Positions 16,190-25,739 of a stretch of DNA of 64,000 bases are shown here, piece by piece. This DNA is from Methanobacterium sp. UBA44 (GTDB taxonomy: Archaea; Methanobacteriota; Methanobacteria; Methanobacteriales; Methanobacteriaceae): NCBI GenBank assembly GCA_002494885.1, contig DACV01000007.1, positions 140,990 through 204,989 of the forward strand, in the 5' to 3' direction. The notes under the pieces were generated by a model. The model ran no database searches and was not told the DNA's origin. It saw only the letters and a program-made list of their open reading frames with translations. The translations under genes were made by a program, and so were the position numbers. Position 1 is the first letter of the stretch, and every line of letters starts with the position of its first letter.

Positions 16190-17677
16190 TTATAATTTTA
16201 AATCCTCTAAACCTTTAATAATCTTTTCTTCAAGTTCTAAAATCTTATTTTTAATTATTTCAGGCTCTTCATATTCAATTTCTTCGTATTCAATTTCCTT
16301 ATAATTAGAAATACTCAGGCCGTAATCATTTTCCTTAATTTCTTCAAATGGAACAAAGAAACATTTGGCTTTTCTATCTTCAAACTCTTCTTGGTTTCTA
16401 TTCTGGAATTTTTGTATTATATCAGAAATGTCGCCTTTTCCATCAATAAAATTCCTTTTATCGTCCAAACTGTAACCATCTGATTCCATATCGTAGAACC
16501 AGACCTTTTCTGTTGGCTCGCCTTTGGTAAAGATTAAGATTCCGGTTGAAACCCCTGCATAGGGCTTGAAAACCCCTGAAGGCATTGAAATCACGGCATC
16601 AAGCCTGCATTCTTCAAGTAATTCCTTTCTTATACTCTTATGCGCTTTTGAATTCCCAAATAAAACCCCTTGGGGCACAATCACGGCGCATCTTCCACCG
16701 CTGGAGAGCATGTTGAACATCAGCTCCAGAAAGAGAATTTCAGTTTTTGTTGTTTTTATTGTGAAGTTTTCGCTTATTTCTGACTTGTCGATGCTCCCCT
16801 TAAACGGCGGATTGGCCAGAACAACATCATAATAATTTGGTTCATCATAGCGGGTTGAAAGCGTGTTTACCTGTTCTATATGTGGATCGCTTATTCCATG
16901 CATTATGAGGTTCATAAGGGAAATTCTGGTCATTGTAGGGTCAAAATCGTAACCATGTATTGTAGTTTCCCTTAAAAGCTTCCAGGCCTTTTCATCCAAT
17001 TTATCGCCCTTTAAATTGTAGAGATTGCCCTCTTCATCTTCCTTGAGGAACTCTTGGGATGTATTATTCTTTAAAATGTGCTGATAAGCGTTTACTAAAA
17101 ATCCGGCGGTTCCGCAGGCGGGGTCGCAGATTATATCGCCGATTTTAGGGTCAATGAGCTCCACCATCATCTTGATGATGTGTCTGGGGGTTCTGAACTG
17201 CCCATTTTTCCCGGCTGTGGTGAGTTCTGACAGGAGGTATTCATAGATATCTCCCCGGGTGTCCCTGTTCTGCTCCTTTATGTGCATGCTGTTTATGATT
17301 TTAACCGCTTCGATGAGGAGCGATGGTGTGGGAATCGCAAAGACAGAATCTTTCATGTATTTAGCATAAAGGGAATCCTGGCCACCGAGATTTCTTAGAA
17401 ATGGGAAAACTTTGTCCCTTACATGATCAAGGATTTTTTCTGCTGAGTAATTGCTCCATTCAGACCAACGACAGTCACTACATTCTTCAAAAAGCGAGGT
17501 GTAATTTTCGCCGGTGAGCATGGCGTTTTCCTTGTTTCTGTTGTCTTCATCTTCGAGCTGTTTCATGAAAAGTAAATATGACATCTGTTCTATGGCCACG
17601 AGGGGGTTTGAAATCCCACCGCTCCAGAATTTGTCCCATAACTGGTTAATTTTTGATTTTAAGTCACTCTCTAACAT
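16190..17677 (-). CDS. hsdM: Type I restriction-modification methylase subunit HsdM
   Basis: This N6-adenine DNA methyltransferase subunit works with HsdS. The 495-residue protein has the helical N-terminal HsdM domain, the SAM-binding motif DPACGTAGFLVNAYQ, and the catalytic motif NPPF (in VLANPPFKGSID). Length is normal. Its ATG overlaps the hsdS stop as ATGTTAG, so the two are coupled. The gene contains blocks that are visibly more GC-rich (about 17100-17350) than the surrounding genome, consistent with horizontal transfer. It is last in the leftward order hsdR, ATPase, nuclease-like, hsdS, hsdM. Confidence 0.95.
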   Translation of the reverse strand: MLESDLKSKINQLWDKFWSGGISNPLVAIEQMSYLLFMKQLEDEDNRNKENAMLTGENYTSLFEECSDCRWSEWSNYSAEKILDHVRDKVFPFLRNLGGQDSLYAKYMKDSVFAIPTPSLLIEAVKIINSMHIKEQNRDTRGDIYEYLLSELTTAGKNGQFRTPRHIIKMMVELIDPKIGDIICDPACGTAGFLVNAYQHILKNNTSQEFLKEDEEGNLYNLKGDKLDEKAWKLLRETTIHGYDFDPTMTRISLMNLIMHGISDPHIEQVNTLSTRYDEPNYYDVVLANPPFKGSIDKSEISENFTIKTTKTEILFLELMFNMLSSGGRCAVIVPQGVLFGNSKAHKSIRKELLEECRLDAVISMPSGVFKPYAGVSTGILIFTKGEPTEKVWFYDMESDGYSLDDKRNFIDGKGDISDIIQKFQNRNQEEFEDRKAKCFFVPFEEIKENDYGLSISNYKEIEYEEIEYEEPEIIKNKILELEEKIIKGLEDLKL

Positions 17678-18843
17678 GTTAATTCTCCTTTGAATGCTTT
17701 TTGCATCAGTGCATTGAAGAGGTTGTCTATTTCTTGCTTGGATTGTTTTTGGTGTTTTTTAAGGGTTTCTACCTGTTTTACTATTTCTGCAAATTGGTTT
17801 TGGAGTTCTATTGGTGGCAAAATAATATTTAATTCTTTTAATGTTGAAGATGTTATTCCTTTAATTGTAGCTCCTCTAACTTGGCTTTCAAAGAATTTTT
17901 GATAATATCTAAGAATTTGTAATAAAAAGTCTTTATTCAGCTTTTTATCGATATTAACCAATGACATAATGTCCTGATTTGTACACATTTCACATCTATT
18001 TATTGATGCCTTACCAACGCCTACACGGACTCCCACCATAATTGAATCTTTAGGAATTAATTTAGTAGCACTTTTTTCAATTGCATATTCTGTAATATAT
18101 TCAGCAGCGTCTTTTGAATCAATAAATTTAGGTCCAAGTGCTACAGTTGTTATCCAAGGAACATCACCCTCAAAATATTCCTTATTTTTCCTTGATGGAG
18201 TTCCTCCACTTTTCAAGTGGCATAAATTCTTCAATAAATCTGTTTTGAATTCTTTTTCATTTGTTATTGGATCGCCAAACATTTCTAAAAAGAAACTGTT
18301 GAATAACTCATCAGCGAGTTCATCAGCTTCAGCCCGCCATTCTTTCAACTCTTCGGCCTTTTCAAGGATTTCCACGATTTTTTTCTGGGTTTCGAGAGGT
18401 GGAACTGGGATTTTAAAATTAATTAAAAAGTTTTTATCTAAGTGAGGAATAGTTGCTCCTGTTGTATAAGTATTAAAAAGTTTAAATCTTGATTTTAAGA
18501 AAATAAGAACATAATCTTTATCAATAGAATCATCAATTAAACTTAATCGGGCTATTGTTGAACCAACAAAACCATCTAAACCTGATCCCACTGTACCACA
18601 GTTTGCACCATCCCAAACTATCAAAATATCATCAGAACAACATAATAACCCTTTTTTATCATCAGAAACCTTTTTAATTGGTTCTCCCCTTAAATTTTCA
18701 ATTACAATATAAGGAATAGAATTTTCAGTTGGATTTTCACTGATATTGACTTTTTTACCTTTCCTAATTTCAAATATATCTTTAAATTTTACTATTTTCC
18801 ATCCTTCTGATAATTCTTCTTTAATCACTAATATACTTTTCAT
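17671..18843 (-). CDS. hsdS: Type I restriction specificity subunit HsdS
   Basis: HsdS recognises the bipartite target sequence for both methylation and cleavage. The 390-residue protein has two target-recognition domains, each closed by a conserved helical region. TRD1 runs from residue 12 to the IPVPPLETQKKIVEILEKAEEL segment near 130-155; TRD2 begins around LKNLCHLKSGGTPS and ends at IILPPIELQNQFAEIVKQVE. Repeated PPIE/PPLETQ motifs mark the repeat structure. The TRD-coding parts are AT-rich while the conserved spacer is richer in GC, as expected from TRD exchange. No frameshift is seen. Confidence 0.93.
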   Translation of the reverse strand: MKSILVIKEELSEGWKIVKFKDIFEIRKGKKVNISENPTENSIPYIVIENLRGEPIKKVSDDKKGLLCCSDDILIVWDGANCGTVGSGLDGFVGSTIARLSLIDDSIDKDYVLIFLKSRFKLFNTYTTGATIPHLDKNFLINFKIPVPPLETQKKIVEILEKAEELKEWRAEADELADELFNSFFLEMFGDPITNEKEFKTDLLKNLCHLKSGGTPSRKNKEYFEGDVPWITTVALGPKFIDSKDAAEYITEYAIEKSATKLIPKDSIMVGVRVGVGKASINRCEMCTNQDIMSLVNIDKKLNKDFLLQILRYYQKFFESQVRGATIKGITSSTLKELNIILPPIELQNQFAEIVKQVETLKKHQKQSKQEIDNLFNALMQKAFKGELTC

Positions 18844-18940
18844 CTCTGTGAACCTCTGTTAAATCTAAAATCATAAGTTTAATGTCCTGAAATTAATAAA
18901 AACCTTCATAAGCACTATTTATTACTATATCTCCTAAATC

Positions 18941-21193
18941 TTATAAATCGCTTTGAAAATAGTTTTCTAATCCTGTTAAAGGTATAAAATCAATATTATT
19001 TACTTTATGAAAAGCTGATAAATGTACTTCATATGTCACAAAAGCGTGTTTAATGGCCCATTCTTTAGTATCTGAAACTTTGAAATATTTTAAAAAGAGT
19101 TCCATATGTTCAGAAACAAATTTTACTTTTTTCATTAATTGCTTTGAGTGATTTTTTTTCTTATTAGAGTCAAAATATTTGTTAAACTCATTACGCAACT
19201 CTTTAGGAGTTAAAGCTTTCATTACATCCTTTGCTTCCAAAACATAGATTATTTTATTTGTTTTATCAACCACTAAACAATCAATTTCACCACATTCTGG
19301 TTCATTTGGAAGTGAATTATCGATGTTTTTAAATTTTTTCAGATTTGAAACGACATTCTCAGGGCCAAATATGTCAGATGCAAGTTTATCTACTTCTTTT
19401 TCTAAATTTTTATTGTGTAATTTTTCCATCTTTTTAAGTTCTTTTTTAAGTTCACCTTCTTTTAATTTGTAAGGGAAACGTCCAGTTGAGATTTTATTAG
19501 CATATATTCCTCCTGCAGAATGAACAGACCATACACCATAAAGATAGTATATTTTTCCATTATCTGAAAACTTAATTAATGGTTTTATACTAAATCGATT
19601 CTCATTCATTCGAAGCAAATTTGGTAAAAATGGATCTTGTTTTTTAAAGGTTTCATAAGGAAGAGAAATAAATTCAAGCACGTTTATGATTGTTGAATCC
19701 GAGATTTCCTGATTTATTATATTTTTTATTGTACTTTTTATTTCTTTTACTAAAGAATTTTGATCTAAACAAATCATAGGGTAATACTCATCATTTTGAG
19801 GATTTATATGGAGTGCAATAGTAAAAATTATATTTAAAAATTCAGTATATTTAAATCCAAGCTCATTTTCAAATGCTTTTTCAACACCATCATATTCCGG
19901 ACCTAACCCTTCTTCACCTTTTTCTTCTTTTGAAACATCTTTCGCTCTTTCGTATTTGACTAAATCGTCTTTAAGTCCTCTTTTGCTATGATTAATTAAA
20001 TAATCATCACCATCAAATGTCTTTTTTTCATCCAGATCTATGGAATAATCATTATTTATAATTATTTCATAAGGAATTACTTTATAATGTATTAAATCAG
20101 ATGTACGGACTACTTCACAAGCCATAGTTGCTAGAACTTCTAAATATTGGAAGCTTTTAATGTTAATATCTTTTCCAGCTTGAGAATTTATTTTTAAAAT
20201 TGTTTCTATTAAATGTTGGAAACTATTATTCCTTACAACGGCATCTTCAAGAAACTTTGCTTTCTCTTCAACTAAATTATATTCAATATTGGTTTTTTGA
20301 GAGATTCCGAAACCAATCTCCATTGATTCTCTATAATTTCTTAAAAATTCAATTTGAGCATAAATAGAATATAAAAGAGTATCGTTATATTTTTTAATTT
20401 CTTTTTCCAGTTCAGATTGAAGAAAAATAAATATGTCATTTAAAATTTGCTTTGATTCTTCGCTATCATACTTTCCAGGTTTGATAGAATTGCTTTTCAA
20501 AAATTCCATTAACATTCTTTCAACTTCTTCTTTTGAAGTTTCAGAACTATCTATAGGAGGAGAATAGTTTAAAACTCTTTCAGTTAATGGCCTTATTTTT
20601 TCTAAAGGAAATCCAGGTATTCCATCATGTATATTCTCTTTTATAAATTTTTCCCCCTTATCTTCAATTTCATCCGGTTTTAAATCCTTTCTTAATTCAG
20701 AATAAACATTTGTAACTATATTCTTAATAATAAGTTGTTCAGCATGATTATTTTCTATTGAAAATAGTTCATTGATATAATCAATTGAATACACTATAAT
20801 TGTTTCGAATAACTCCATATTTGAAGATGAATCAAAATATATTGGATTTACTTGACTTACTTTGCCTGATAAGTTGCTTTTAATACGTGAACTTCTTTTA
20901 CAATAACTATCAGCAAAAATAAATATATTGATTAGTCTTTTATTAAGTTCACATTCTTTAAAAATCCCATTAAATTCTTTTTGTAACTTATTTAAATAGA
21001 AAGCTATTAAATGACCTATATGATGGCTTAATTGCAACTCTTGTCCTTCTATAGCAAGATCAACACCAACATATATTGCTATTTCTTTATCATCTAGTTT
21101 AACAACAAATAAACTTGAATTATTTTTAGGATCATATAAAAAGTCAATTCCTTCTTTAATTGTCTGTTTAATATATTTTCCCTGCATTAACAT
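18941..21193 (-). CDS. 750-residue protein with a C-terminal PD-(D/E)XK-like nuclease motif, in the restriction island
   Basis: I do not recognise this large soluble protein as a known family. The first 600 residues are mixed alpha/beta without clear motifs. Near the C-terminus GEIDCLVVD (Glu636, Asp638) is followed by YVLEAKD (Glu653, Lys655), the usual layout of a PD-(D/E)XK nuclease. The gene lies between hsdS and an ATPase gene, inside a type I restriction operon. It is more AT-rich than hsdM or the ATPase gene, suggesting a different source. Two possible start ATGs (21193, 21187) follow GGAGGAATTCT; I keep the first. A DNA-targeting defence role is an inference. Confidence 0.75.
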   Translation of the reverse strand: MLMQGKYIKQTIKEGIDFLYDPKNNSSLFVVKLDDKEIAIYVGVDLAIEGQELQLSHHIGHLIAFYLNKLQKEFNGIFKECELNKRLINIFIFADSYCKRSSRIKSNLSGKVSQVNPIYFDSSSNMELFETIIVYSIDYINELFSIENNHAEQLIIKNIVTNVYSELRKDLKPDEIEDKGEKFIKENIHDGIPGFPLEKIRPLTERVLNYSPPIDSSETSKEEVERMLMEFLKSNSIKPGKYDSEESKQILNDIFIFLQSELEKEIKKYNDTLLYSIYAQIEFLRNYRESMEIGFGISQKTNIEYNLVEEKAKFLEDAVVRNNSFQHLIETILKINSQAGKDINIKSFQYLEVLATMACEVVRTSDLIHYKVIPYEIIINNDYSIDLDEKKTFDGDDYLINHSKRGLKDDLVKYERAKDVSKEEKGEEGLGPEYDGVEKAFENELGFKYTEFLNIIFTIALHINPQNDEYYPMICLDQNSLVKEIKSTIKNIINQEISDSTIINVLEFISLPYETFKKQDPFLPNLLRMNENRFSIKPLIKFSDNGKIYYLYGVWSVHSAGGIYANKISTGRFPYKLKEGELKKELKKMEKLHNKNLEKEVDKLASDIFGPENVVSNLKKFKNIDNSLPNEPECGEIDCLVVDKTNKIIYVLEAKDVMKALTPKELRNEFNKYFDSNKKKNHSKQLMKKVKFVSEHMELFLKYFKVSDTKEWAIKHAFVTYEVHLSAFHKVNNIDFIPLTGLENYFQSDL

Positions 21194-21312
21194 AGAATTC
21201 CTCCAATAAATTTTAAATATAAATTTTTTAGAAGCTTTTTAATATTTTATTTGCAATTTAACACATTTTAATCTGATTACATTTGTCAATAAGTAGCAAT
21301 AGTTTCCAATCT

Positions 21313-22503
21313 TTATGGTGGGTAATACCCGTCAACTTCCTTTTTATGCTTAATCCAACCCTCTAACATGCGGTCAGCTATTTCATATTTGGATTCAGCT
21401 CCAAATGTGACTATTCCTCTGTTTTTAAGGACATCTAAATATTTTGTAAAAGTCATTCTGGAAAATTCCACTGACTTTTCAAGCTCGCTCCAGCTTTGAG
21501 GTCCGTTTTCTGCTATCTGTATCATTATCTCTTTTTCTTTTTCGTTAAGCGTTCCCCATATCCTTATCCACATTACAGTGATCTGATCCATCTTCTCAAA
21601 AAACGTTTTCTTGATTTTAGCGGCATCGTAAGTCTCCCCAGAAGATAACGTATTGCAGAAACTGTTTATAATTGCAGGCACGCCCCTTGTACACCCATAA
21701 AAGCGTTCAAGCCCGTCTTGAGTGAAACTAATTTCTCCCACCTTTTCAGCAAGATAACCCTCCGTTTCTTCCCTGGTAAATGGGTCAACATTAACCTGTA
21801 TCATTCGGCCCCCAAAAGCGCCGTTTCCACCGTTTATCATCTCCACGATCTCGCTTGTTTTGGAAATTGAGCCAGTGAATATGTAGCTGACGTTATCCTG
21901 GTCCTGGGTGTAACTTCTAATTAGCCAGAAAAATGAATTGGGATTTTCCAATTCTCCTAAAAGCTGGAATTCATCCACAACTATTACAAATCCTTTAATA
22001 GCACCTTCTGATGCATCAACCACCTTTTGGGGAAATTTCATTACAAAGTGGCTTAACTTTTCATAGTTATCCCTGGTTTCAGGCACTGCTATGCCTAAAA
22101 TACTCCCCGCTTCTTTAAAATCATATTTTTCCATTCTCCTTTTAACTAAAAAATCATTTATTTTATGATATATTCCACTTAAAACATCCTCTTCTCCCCT
22201 TAAGGCATGATTCATTGAATCCAGCAAGCTGTGCATTATCAATTCTTCATTAATTTTTCCCCTTTGATTCCCATAAATTTTGGAAATATCGATATAAGCT
22301 ACTAATATGTTATCTGGCAATTCTTTCAACAACTTTTTTAAAAGATATGTTTTTCCCACTCCTCTAAGCCCTGTAACTAATATCTGTTCCGATATATCTT
22401 CATTTAAAGCATTTAAATAATGCTTTATCTTTTTTAAATCTTTTTCTCTGTTATAAAAATGTTTATCTAAATTTTTGGGAATACTTAATGGCAGAATGGG
22501 CAT
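21313..22503 (-). CDS. Archaeal AAA+ ATPase (ATPase_2 type) with C-terminal winged helix
   Basis: This 396-residue P-loop ATPase has Walker A GLRGVGKT (about residues 45-52), Walker B GFVIVVDEFQLL (about 170-181), a sensor region FTGSISKT and a C-terminal winged-helix segment (SWSELEKSVEFSRMTFTKYLDVLKNRGIV). Such ATPase-plus-HTH proteins are frequent in archaeal accessory DNA; their function is mostly unproven. The ATG at 22503 follows GGTGAT. Upstream lie four palindromes at 46-bp spacing, the nearest 43 nt from the start, so the protein may bind its own control region. It sits between hsdR and the 750-residue protein gene, all on one strand. Confidence 0.85.
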   Translation of the reverse strand: MPILPLSIPKNLDKHFYNREKDLKKIKHYLNALNEDISEQILVTGLRGVGKTYLLKKLLKELPDNILVAYIDISKIYGNQRGKINEELIMHSLLDSMNHALRGEEDVLSGIYHKINDFLVKRRMEKYDFKEAGSILGIAVPETRDNYEKLSHFVMKFPQKVVDASEGAIKGFVIVVDEFQLLGELENPNSFFWLIRSYTQDQDNVSYIFTGSISKTSEIVEMINGGNGAFGGRMIQVNVDPFTREETEGYLAEKVGEISFTQDGLERFYGCTRGVPAIINSFCNTLSSGETYDAAKIKKTFFEKMDQITVMWIRIWGTLNEKEKEIMIQIAENGPQSWSELEKSVEFSRMTFTKYLDVLKNRGIVTFGAESKYEIADRMLEGWIKHKKEVDGYYPP

Positions 22504-22545
22504 AATATCACCATATTATGTTTGACAAATTTTCATTTTTCAATA

Positions 22546-22701
22546 GGTATATTTTATTATACTAAATATAATAATGTTTATATTTTCAATGAGTATAATA
22601 TATTATACTAAGTATAATTTATAGTAATTTTAGGAGAGGTATAATAAATTATACCAGATATAATTTACATTTATTTTAGAAAAGGTATATTTTACCATAC
22701 T
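22546..22701. promoter_or_regulatory. Array of four palindromes at exact 46-bp spacing (operator-like)
   Basis: Eighteen-bp palindromes start at 22546, 22592, 22638 and 22684. The best two are AGTATAAT-AT-ATTATACT and GGTATAAT-AA-ATTATACC, with perfect 8-bp arms; their outer base pair differs as A-T versus G-C, keeping symmetry. The outer copies are weaker. The first three palindromes are followed by AC(T/C)A(A/G)(A/T/G)TATAAT. The array lies between the end of hsdR and the start of the ATPase gene, and its nearest copy overlaps the likely TATA region of that gene. It looks like a repeated binding site for a dimeric regulator. Confidence 0.75.
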
Positions 22702-22828
22702 ACTTCCCTAACACATATTTAAGCCATATTTTAGTTTTAAATCTCTTAAAGTGATTTATTAATTTCCTATAAAATTAAATCAGTATATTCTTTAAAACAA
22801 AATCTCTACAAAAATTTTTCAATATATA

Positions 22829-25570
22829 TCAGCACATCTTAATCTTATTACACTTATCAACAAGCGCCCGCAACTCATCAATCCTGAAAATATCCAGCGG
22901 GCGCTCATCTGCAAGCGGTGACGCTGCAAAGTCCTCAATTTCAATATGTTTTCTCTCTGCAAATACTTTCTTTAAAAGCAGTAAAAAATCCATCTGCCTT
23001 GAATTATAATGATGTCCAGAAATAATATACTTATCAAAACGCTCTTCAATCAATTCCTTCGGATCTTTCTCCCGGCTCAAGCCGATGATTTCACGTAAAA
23101 ATAATAAAAAATCCTTTTTATGATACTTTTGAATGTTTTCAATGCTTAATTCTGGGCGGAGCGCTGAAAGCTCTTTTTCAAGCTCTAAAAGTTCGTTTGA
23201 TGTGATGCATTGGCCATTCCTAATCTTACGCACTATTTCGTTTCTTTCAAGAAGTGCTTTAAGCTCCTCATCATCTGCTATTTCTTTTTCAAATTTTTCA
23301 CGGCTTATAACAAGGTCCGGAGCGTCGATAATTATCAGTTTCTTTCTATCCGGCTCAAAATATTTCATGAGCGGTGCCAGGTTCTTAACCATGAATTCAA
23401 CATCACCAAAGGTGATATCTTCCCAGAAATCCTCGTTTAAAACCTTTATAATGCTCATCCGGTTTTCATTTATTTCAGTTAAATTATCCTTCTGCAGAAT
23501 GTTTTCTGCCCGCTCCTGAACGTACTCCCTGATTTTATCTATTCCATCAAGTTTCCGATCTAAAATAAAGCCCAACAGTTTTTCAGTTGTAAGAATAAAT
23601 GAGGATACATTGGCATTTGTACCCTGATTAAGAATCATGAGGGGTGAAATTTCAGTTAAAAGCTCTTTGATGTACTCTTCAAGTTTAAAAGGGTCATTTT
23701 TAATTTGATTTATAACATGGATTTTTTCCCTCACAATGAACGAATCTTCATCAAGTGATTCGATTGTATCCATGATTTTGTCGGTTATAATTTCCTTCTG
23801 GCTTTGCGTGAGGTTCTTTTTTAAGAGTATGACCCGCTGGTCAAATATCTTTGTTATAACATCTTTTTGGATCCCCTTTTCTTTAGGAGGCTCCAAATGG
23901 AAAAGTATGTTAGAATGGTCGCCGAATTTAAAGTCGAAGATAAAGAAATCTTTTTTATCCCTATCTGGAAGCCATTCTGGATTTTTACACGCTTCCCTGT
24001 TTCTTGTTCCTCTCCCCAACATCTGCCAGAACCTGATATGAGAAAATACAGGCCTAATAAACACTAAATTGCACACTTCAGGAATATCAACGCCTGTATC
24101 AAGCATTCCCACAGATAGTGCTATTCTGGGCTCGCTGTTTTGCTTGAAACGCTTAACTTCATCATCTGCCCTGGACATATTTGAAGTTATGACCTGAACA
24201 TCGTTTGAAAGGTTCGGGAACAGCTTTCCAAATACAGTTTTTACGTACTGGGCGTGACGCTGGCTAGCACAGAAAAATATTGACTTGCAGGGCAATCCTT
24301 CATCAGATTTGTAGCATTTTTCCATGAATTCCCTTATTATAATTTCATTTGTCTTGTTGTCCATGAAAGCACGATCAAATTCAGGCCCTGTAAATTCTGT
24401 TAGCTCCGGGTCGTGTTCCTGCCTTCTTAACTGGTCTTTCAGGTTTGAAGTTAATTCTCCACCTGAAATGCCTTGTGAAAGCACTTTTGTGCCGATTATT
24501 TCTGCCCTGTAGGGCACTAAAACTCCATCACGTACTGCTTCATCGTATGGATACTCTACTGTGGGTTTGCCCTCACCACAATCAAAAAGCGCATAGGTAT
24601 TTCTCGTTTCATGTTCGCTTGGTGTAGCAGTAAGTCCAATCTTAATTGCATCAAAATACCGGTTGATTAAATTATTTCTATCATAAATAGAACGGTGAGC
24701 TTCATCAAAAACAATTAAATCAAAAAATCCTGGGCTAAATTTTTCAAAAAGCCTATTATCATTTCCATTCATTAAAGTCTGAATAGTAGAAACGTAAAGC
24801 CGTCCAGTTGTTGAAAAACCTTCGCGTAAATCTGTAACCGGTTCTCTAAAGAATTTTTTGAAACCATCAGATTTTGCCTGATTAACAAGCGCAATTCTAT
24901 CCGCGATGAAGAGAACGTTGCGCACCATGTTAGAATTAATAAGAAGGTCAATTATGGCCATAGCAACCCTTGTTTTACCGGTACCAGTTGCCATCTGCAC
25001 AAGTGCCTTTTTATGGCCGTCTGAAAAGTGTTCGCTTAATTTCCTCACTATTTGTACACTTCTCGCCCTATCTACAATGTTGGAGTTAACTTTAACCTCT
25101 TTTGGATCTCTTTTCTTCTTATAAAGCTCCTTTCTGCCCCTTAAGTCGTCCTGTGAAAAGGGCCCGCTGACTTTTCTTTCAATTCCATCCTCGTCAATAA
25201 AAAGCCATATTCTGCCGTTAGTTAAAAAAATAGGTATTTTACGGTTAATCTGGCTTTCAATGTCTTTAGAATAGGTCCTAGCCTGGATTCTACCATTCTT
25301 TTCATCCTTTGAAAATCCCTTAGCCTCAATTATTGCTAAAACTGAATTATCTTCATCCAGTAAAACGTAATCAATGAACCTGCCCACATTCCTTTCTGGG
25401 TTACCTTCAAAATAAGCGTAATCTTTGTTTTTAAAGTCTGATTTAACAGAGTTGACTTCCTCTTTAATATATTTTTTAAGCCAGCCCCTTTTTTCCAGTA
25501 AGGGATCTATATACTCCTTTCTGGTTTTGTGTTCACTAATTAACAGATTTTCATCGGTAGATGAGTCCAT
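22829..25570 (-). CDS. hsdR: Type I restriction endonuclease subunit HsdR
   Basis: This is the motor and nuclease subunit of a type I system. The 913-residue protein has an N-terminal PD-(D/E)XK nuclease domain (GRFIDYVLLDED then VLAIIEAKGF), the helicase Walker A MATGTGKTRVAMAI, the DEAH box VFDEAHRSIYD, later motifs SVGMLDTGVDIPEV and QMLGRGTR, and a helical C-terminus that contacts the methylase, closest to EcoEI-type R subunits. It is the first gene of the leftward island but is separated from hsdS and hsdM by two extra genes. No frameshift is visible, so the system may be active. Confidence 0.94.
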   Translation of the reverse strand: MDSSTDENLLISEHKTRKEYIDPLLEKRGWLKKYIKEEVNSVKSDFKNKDYAYFEGNPERNVGRFIDYVLLDEDNSVLAIIEAKGFSKDEKNGRIQARTYSKDIESQINRKIPIFLTNGRIWLFIDEDGIERKVSGPFSQDDLRGRKELYKKKRDPKEVKVNSNIVDRARSVQIVRKLSEHFSDGHKKALVQMATGTGKTRVAMAIIDLLINSNMVRNVLFIADRIALVNQAKSDGFKKFFREPVTDLREGFSTTGRLYVSTIQTLMNGNDNRLFEKFSPGFFDLIVFDEAHRSIYDRNNLINRYFDAIKIGLTATPSEHETRNTYALFDCGEGKPTVEYPYDEAVRDGVLVPYRAEIIGTKVLSQGISGGELTSNLKDQLRRQEHDPELTEFTGPEFDRAFMDNKTNEIIIREFMEKCYKSDEGLPCKSIFFCASQRHAQYVKTVFGKLFPNLSNDVQVITSNMSRADDEVKRFKQNSEPRIALSVGMLDTGVDIPEVCNLVFIRPVFSHIRFWQMLGRGTRNREACKNPEWLPDRDKKDFFIFDFKFGDHSNILFHLEPPKEKGIQKDVITKIFDQRVILLKKNLTQSQKEIITDKIMDTIESLDEDSFIVREKIHVINQIKNDPFKLEEYIKELLTEISPLMILNQGTNANVSSFILTTEKLLGFILDRKLDGIDKIREYVQERAENILQKDNLTEINENRMSIIKVLNEDFWEDITFGDVEFMVKNLAPLMKYFEPDRKKLIIIDAPDLVISREKFEKEIADDEELKALLERNEIVRKIRNGQCITSNELLELEKELSALRPELSIENIQKYHKKDFLLFLREIIGLSREKDPKELIEERFDKYIISGHHYNSRQMDFLLLLKKVFAERKHIEIEDFAASPLADERPLDIFRIDELRALVDKCNKIKMC

Positions 25571-25739
25571 AATAATATGGAATGAAGAACACTTATAAAT
25601 AAGTTCCTTTTTAATTTTTACAATCCAGTTTAGACTTCAGTAAACTAATCAACATTAAATAAATTCCCCCTGGAGTTGAATTTATTAGTTCTAACTTAAA
25701 AATAAAATATTAACCACAGAAAATCTATTTTACTGAAAG

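Noticed and set aside
22546..22701. CRISPR array
   Set aside because: The period is constant, but the units differ from each other, the intervals are similar rather than unique, there are only four, and no cas gene is near. Operator-like palindromes fit better.
23133..24627. Several plus-strand frames within hsdR
   Set aside because: They are shadows of the hsdR coding sequence, rich in Ser and Leu, with no SD or family match.
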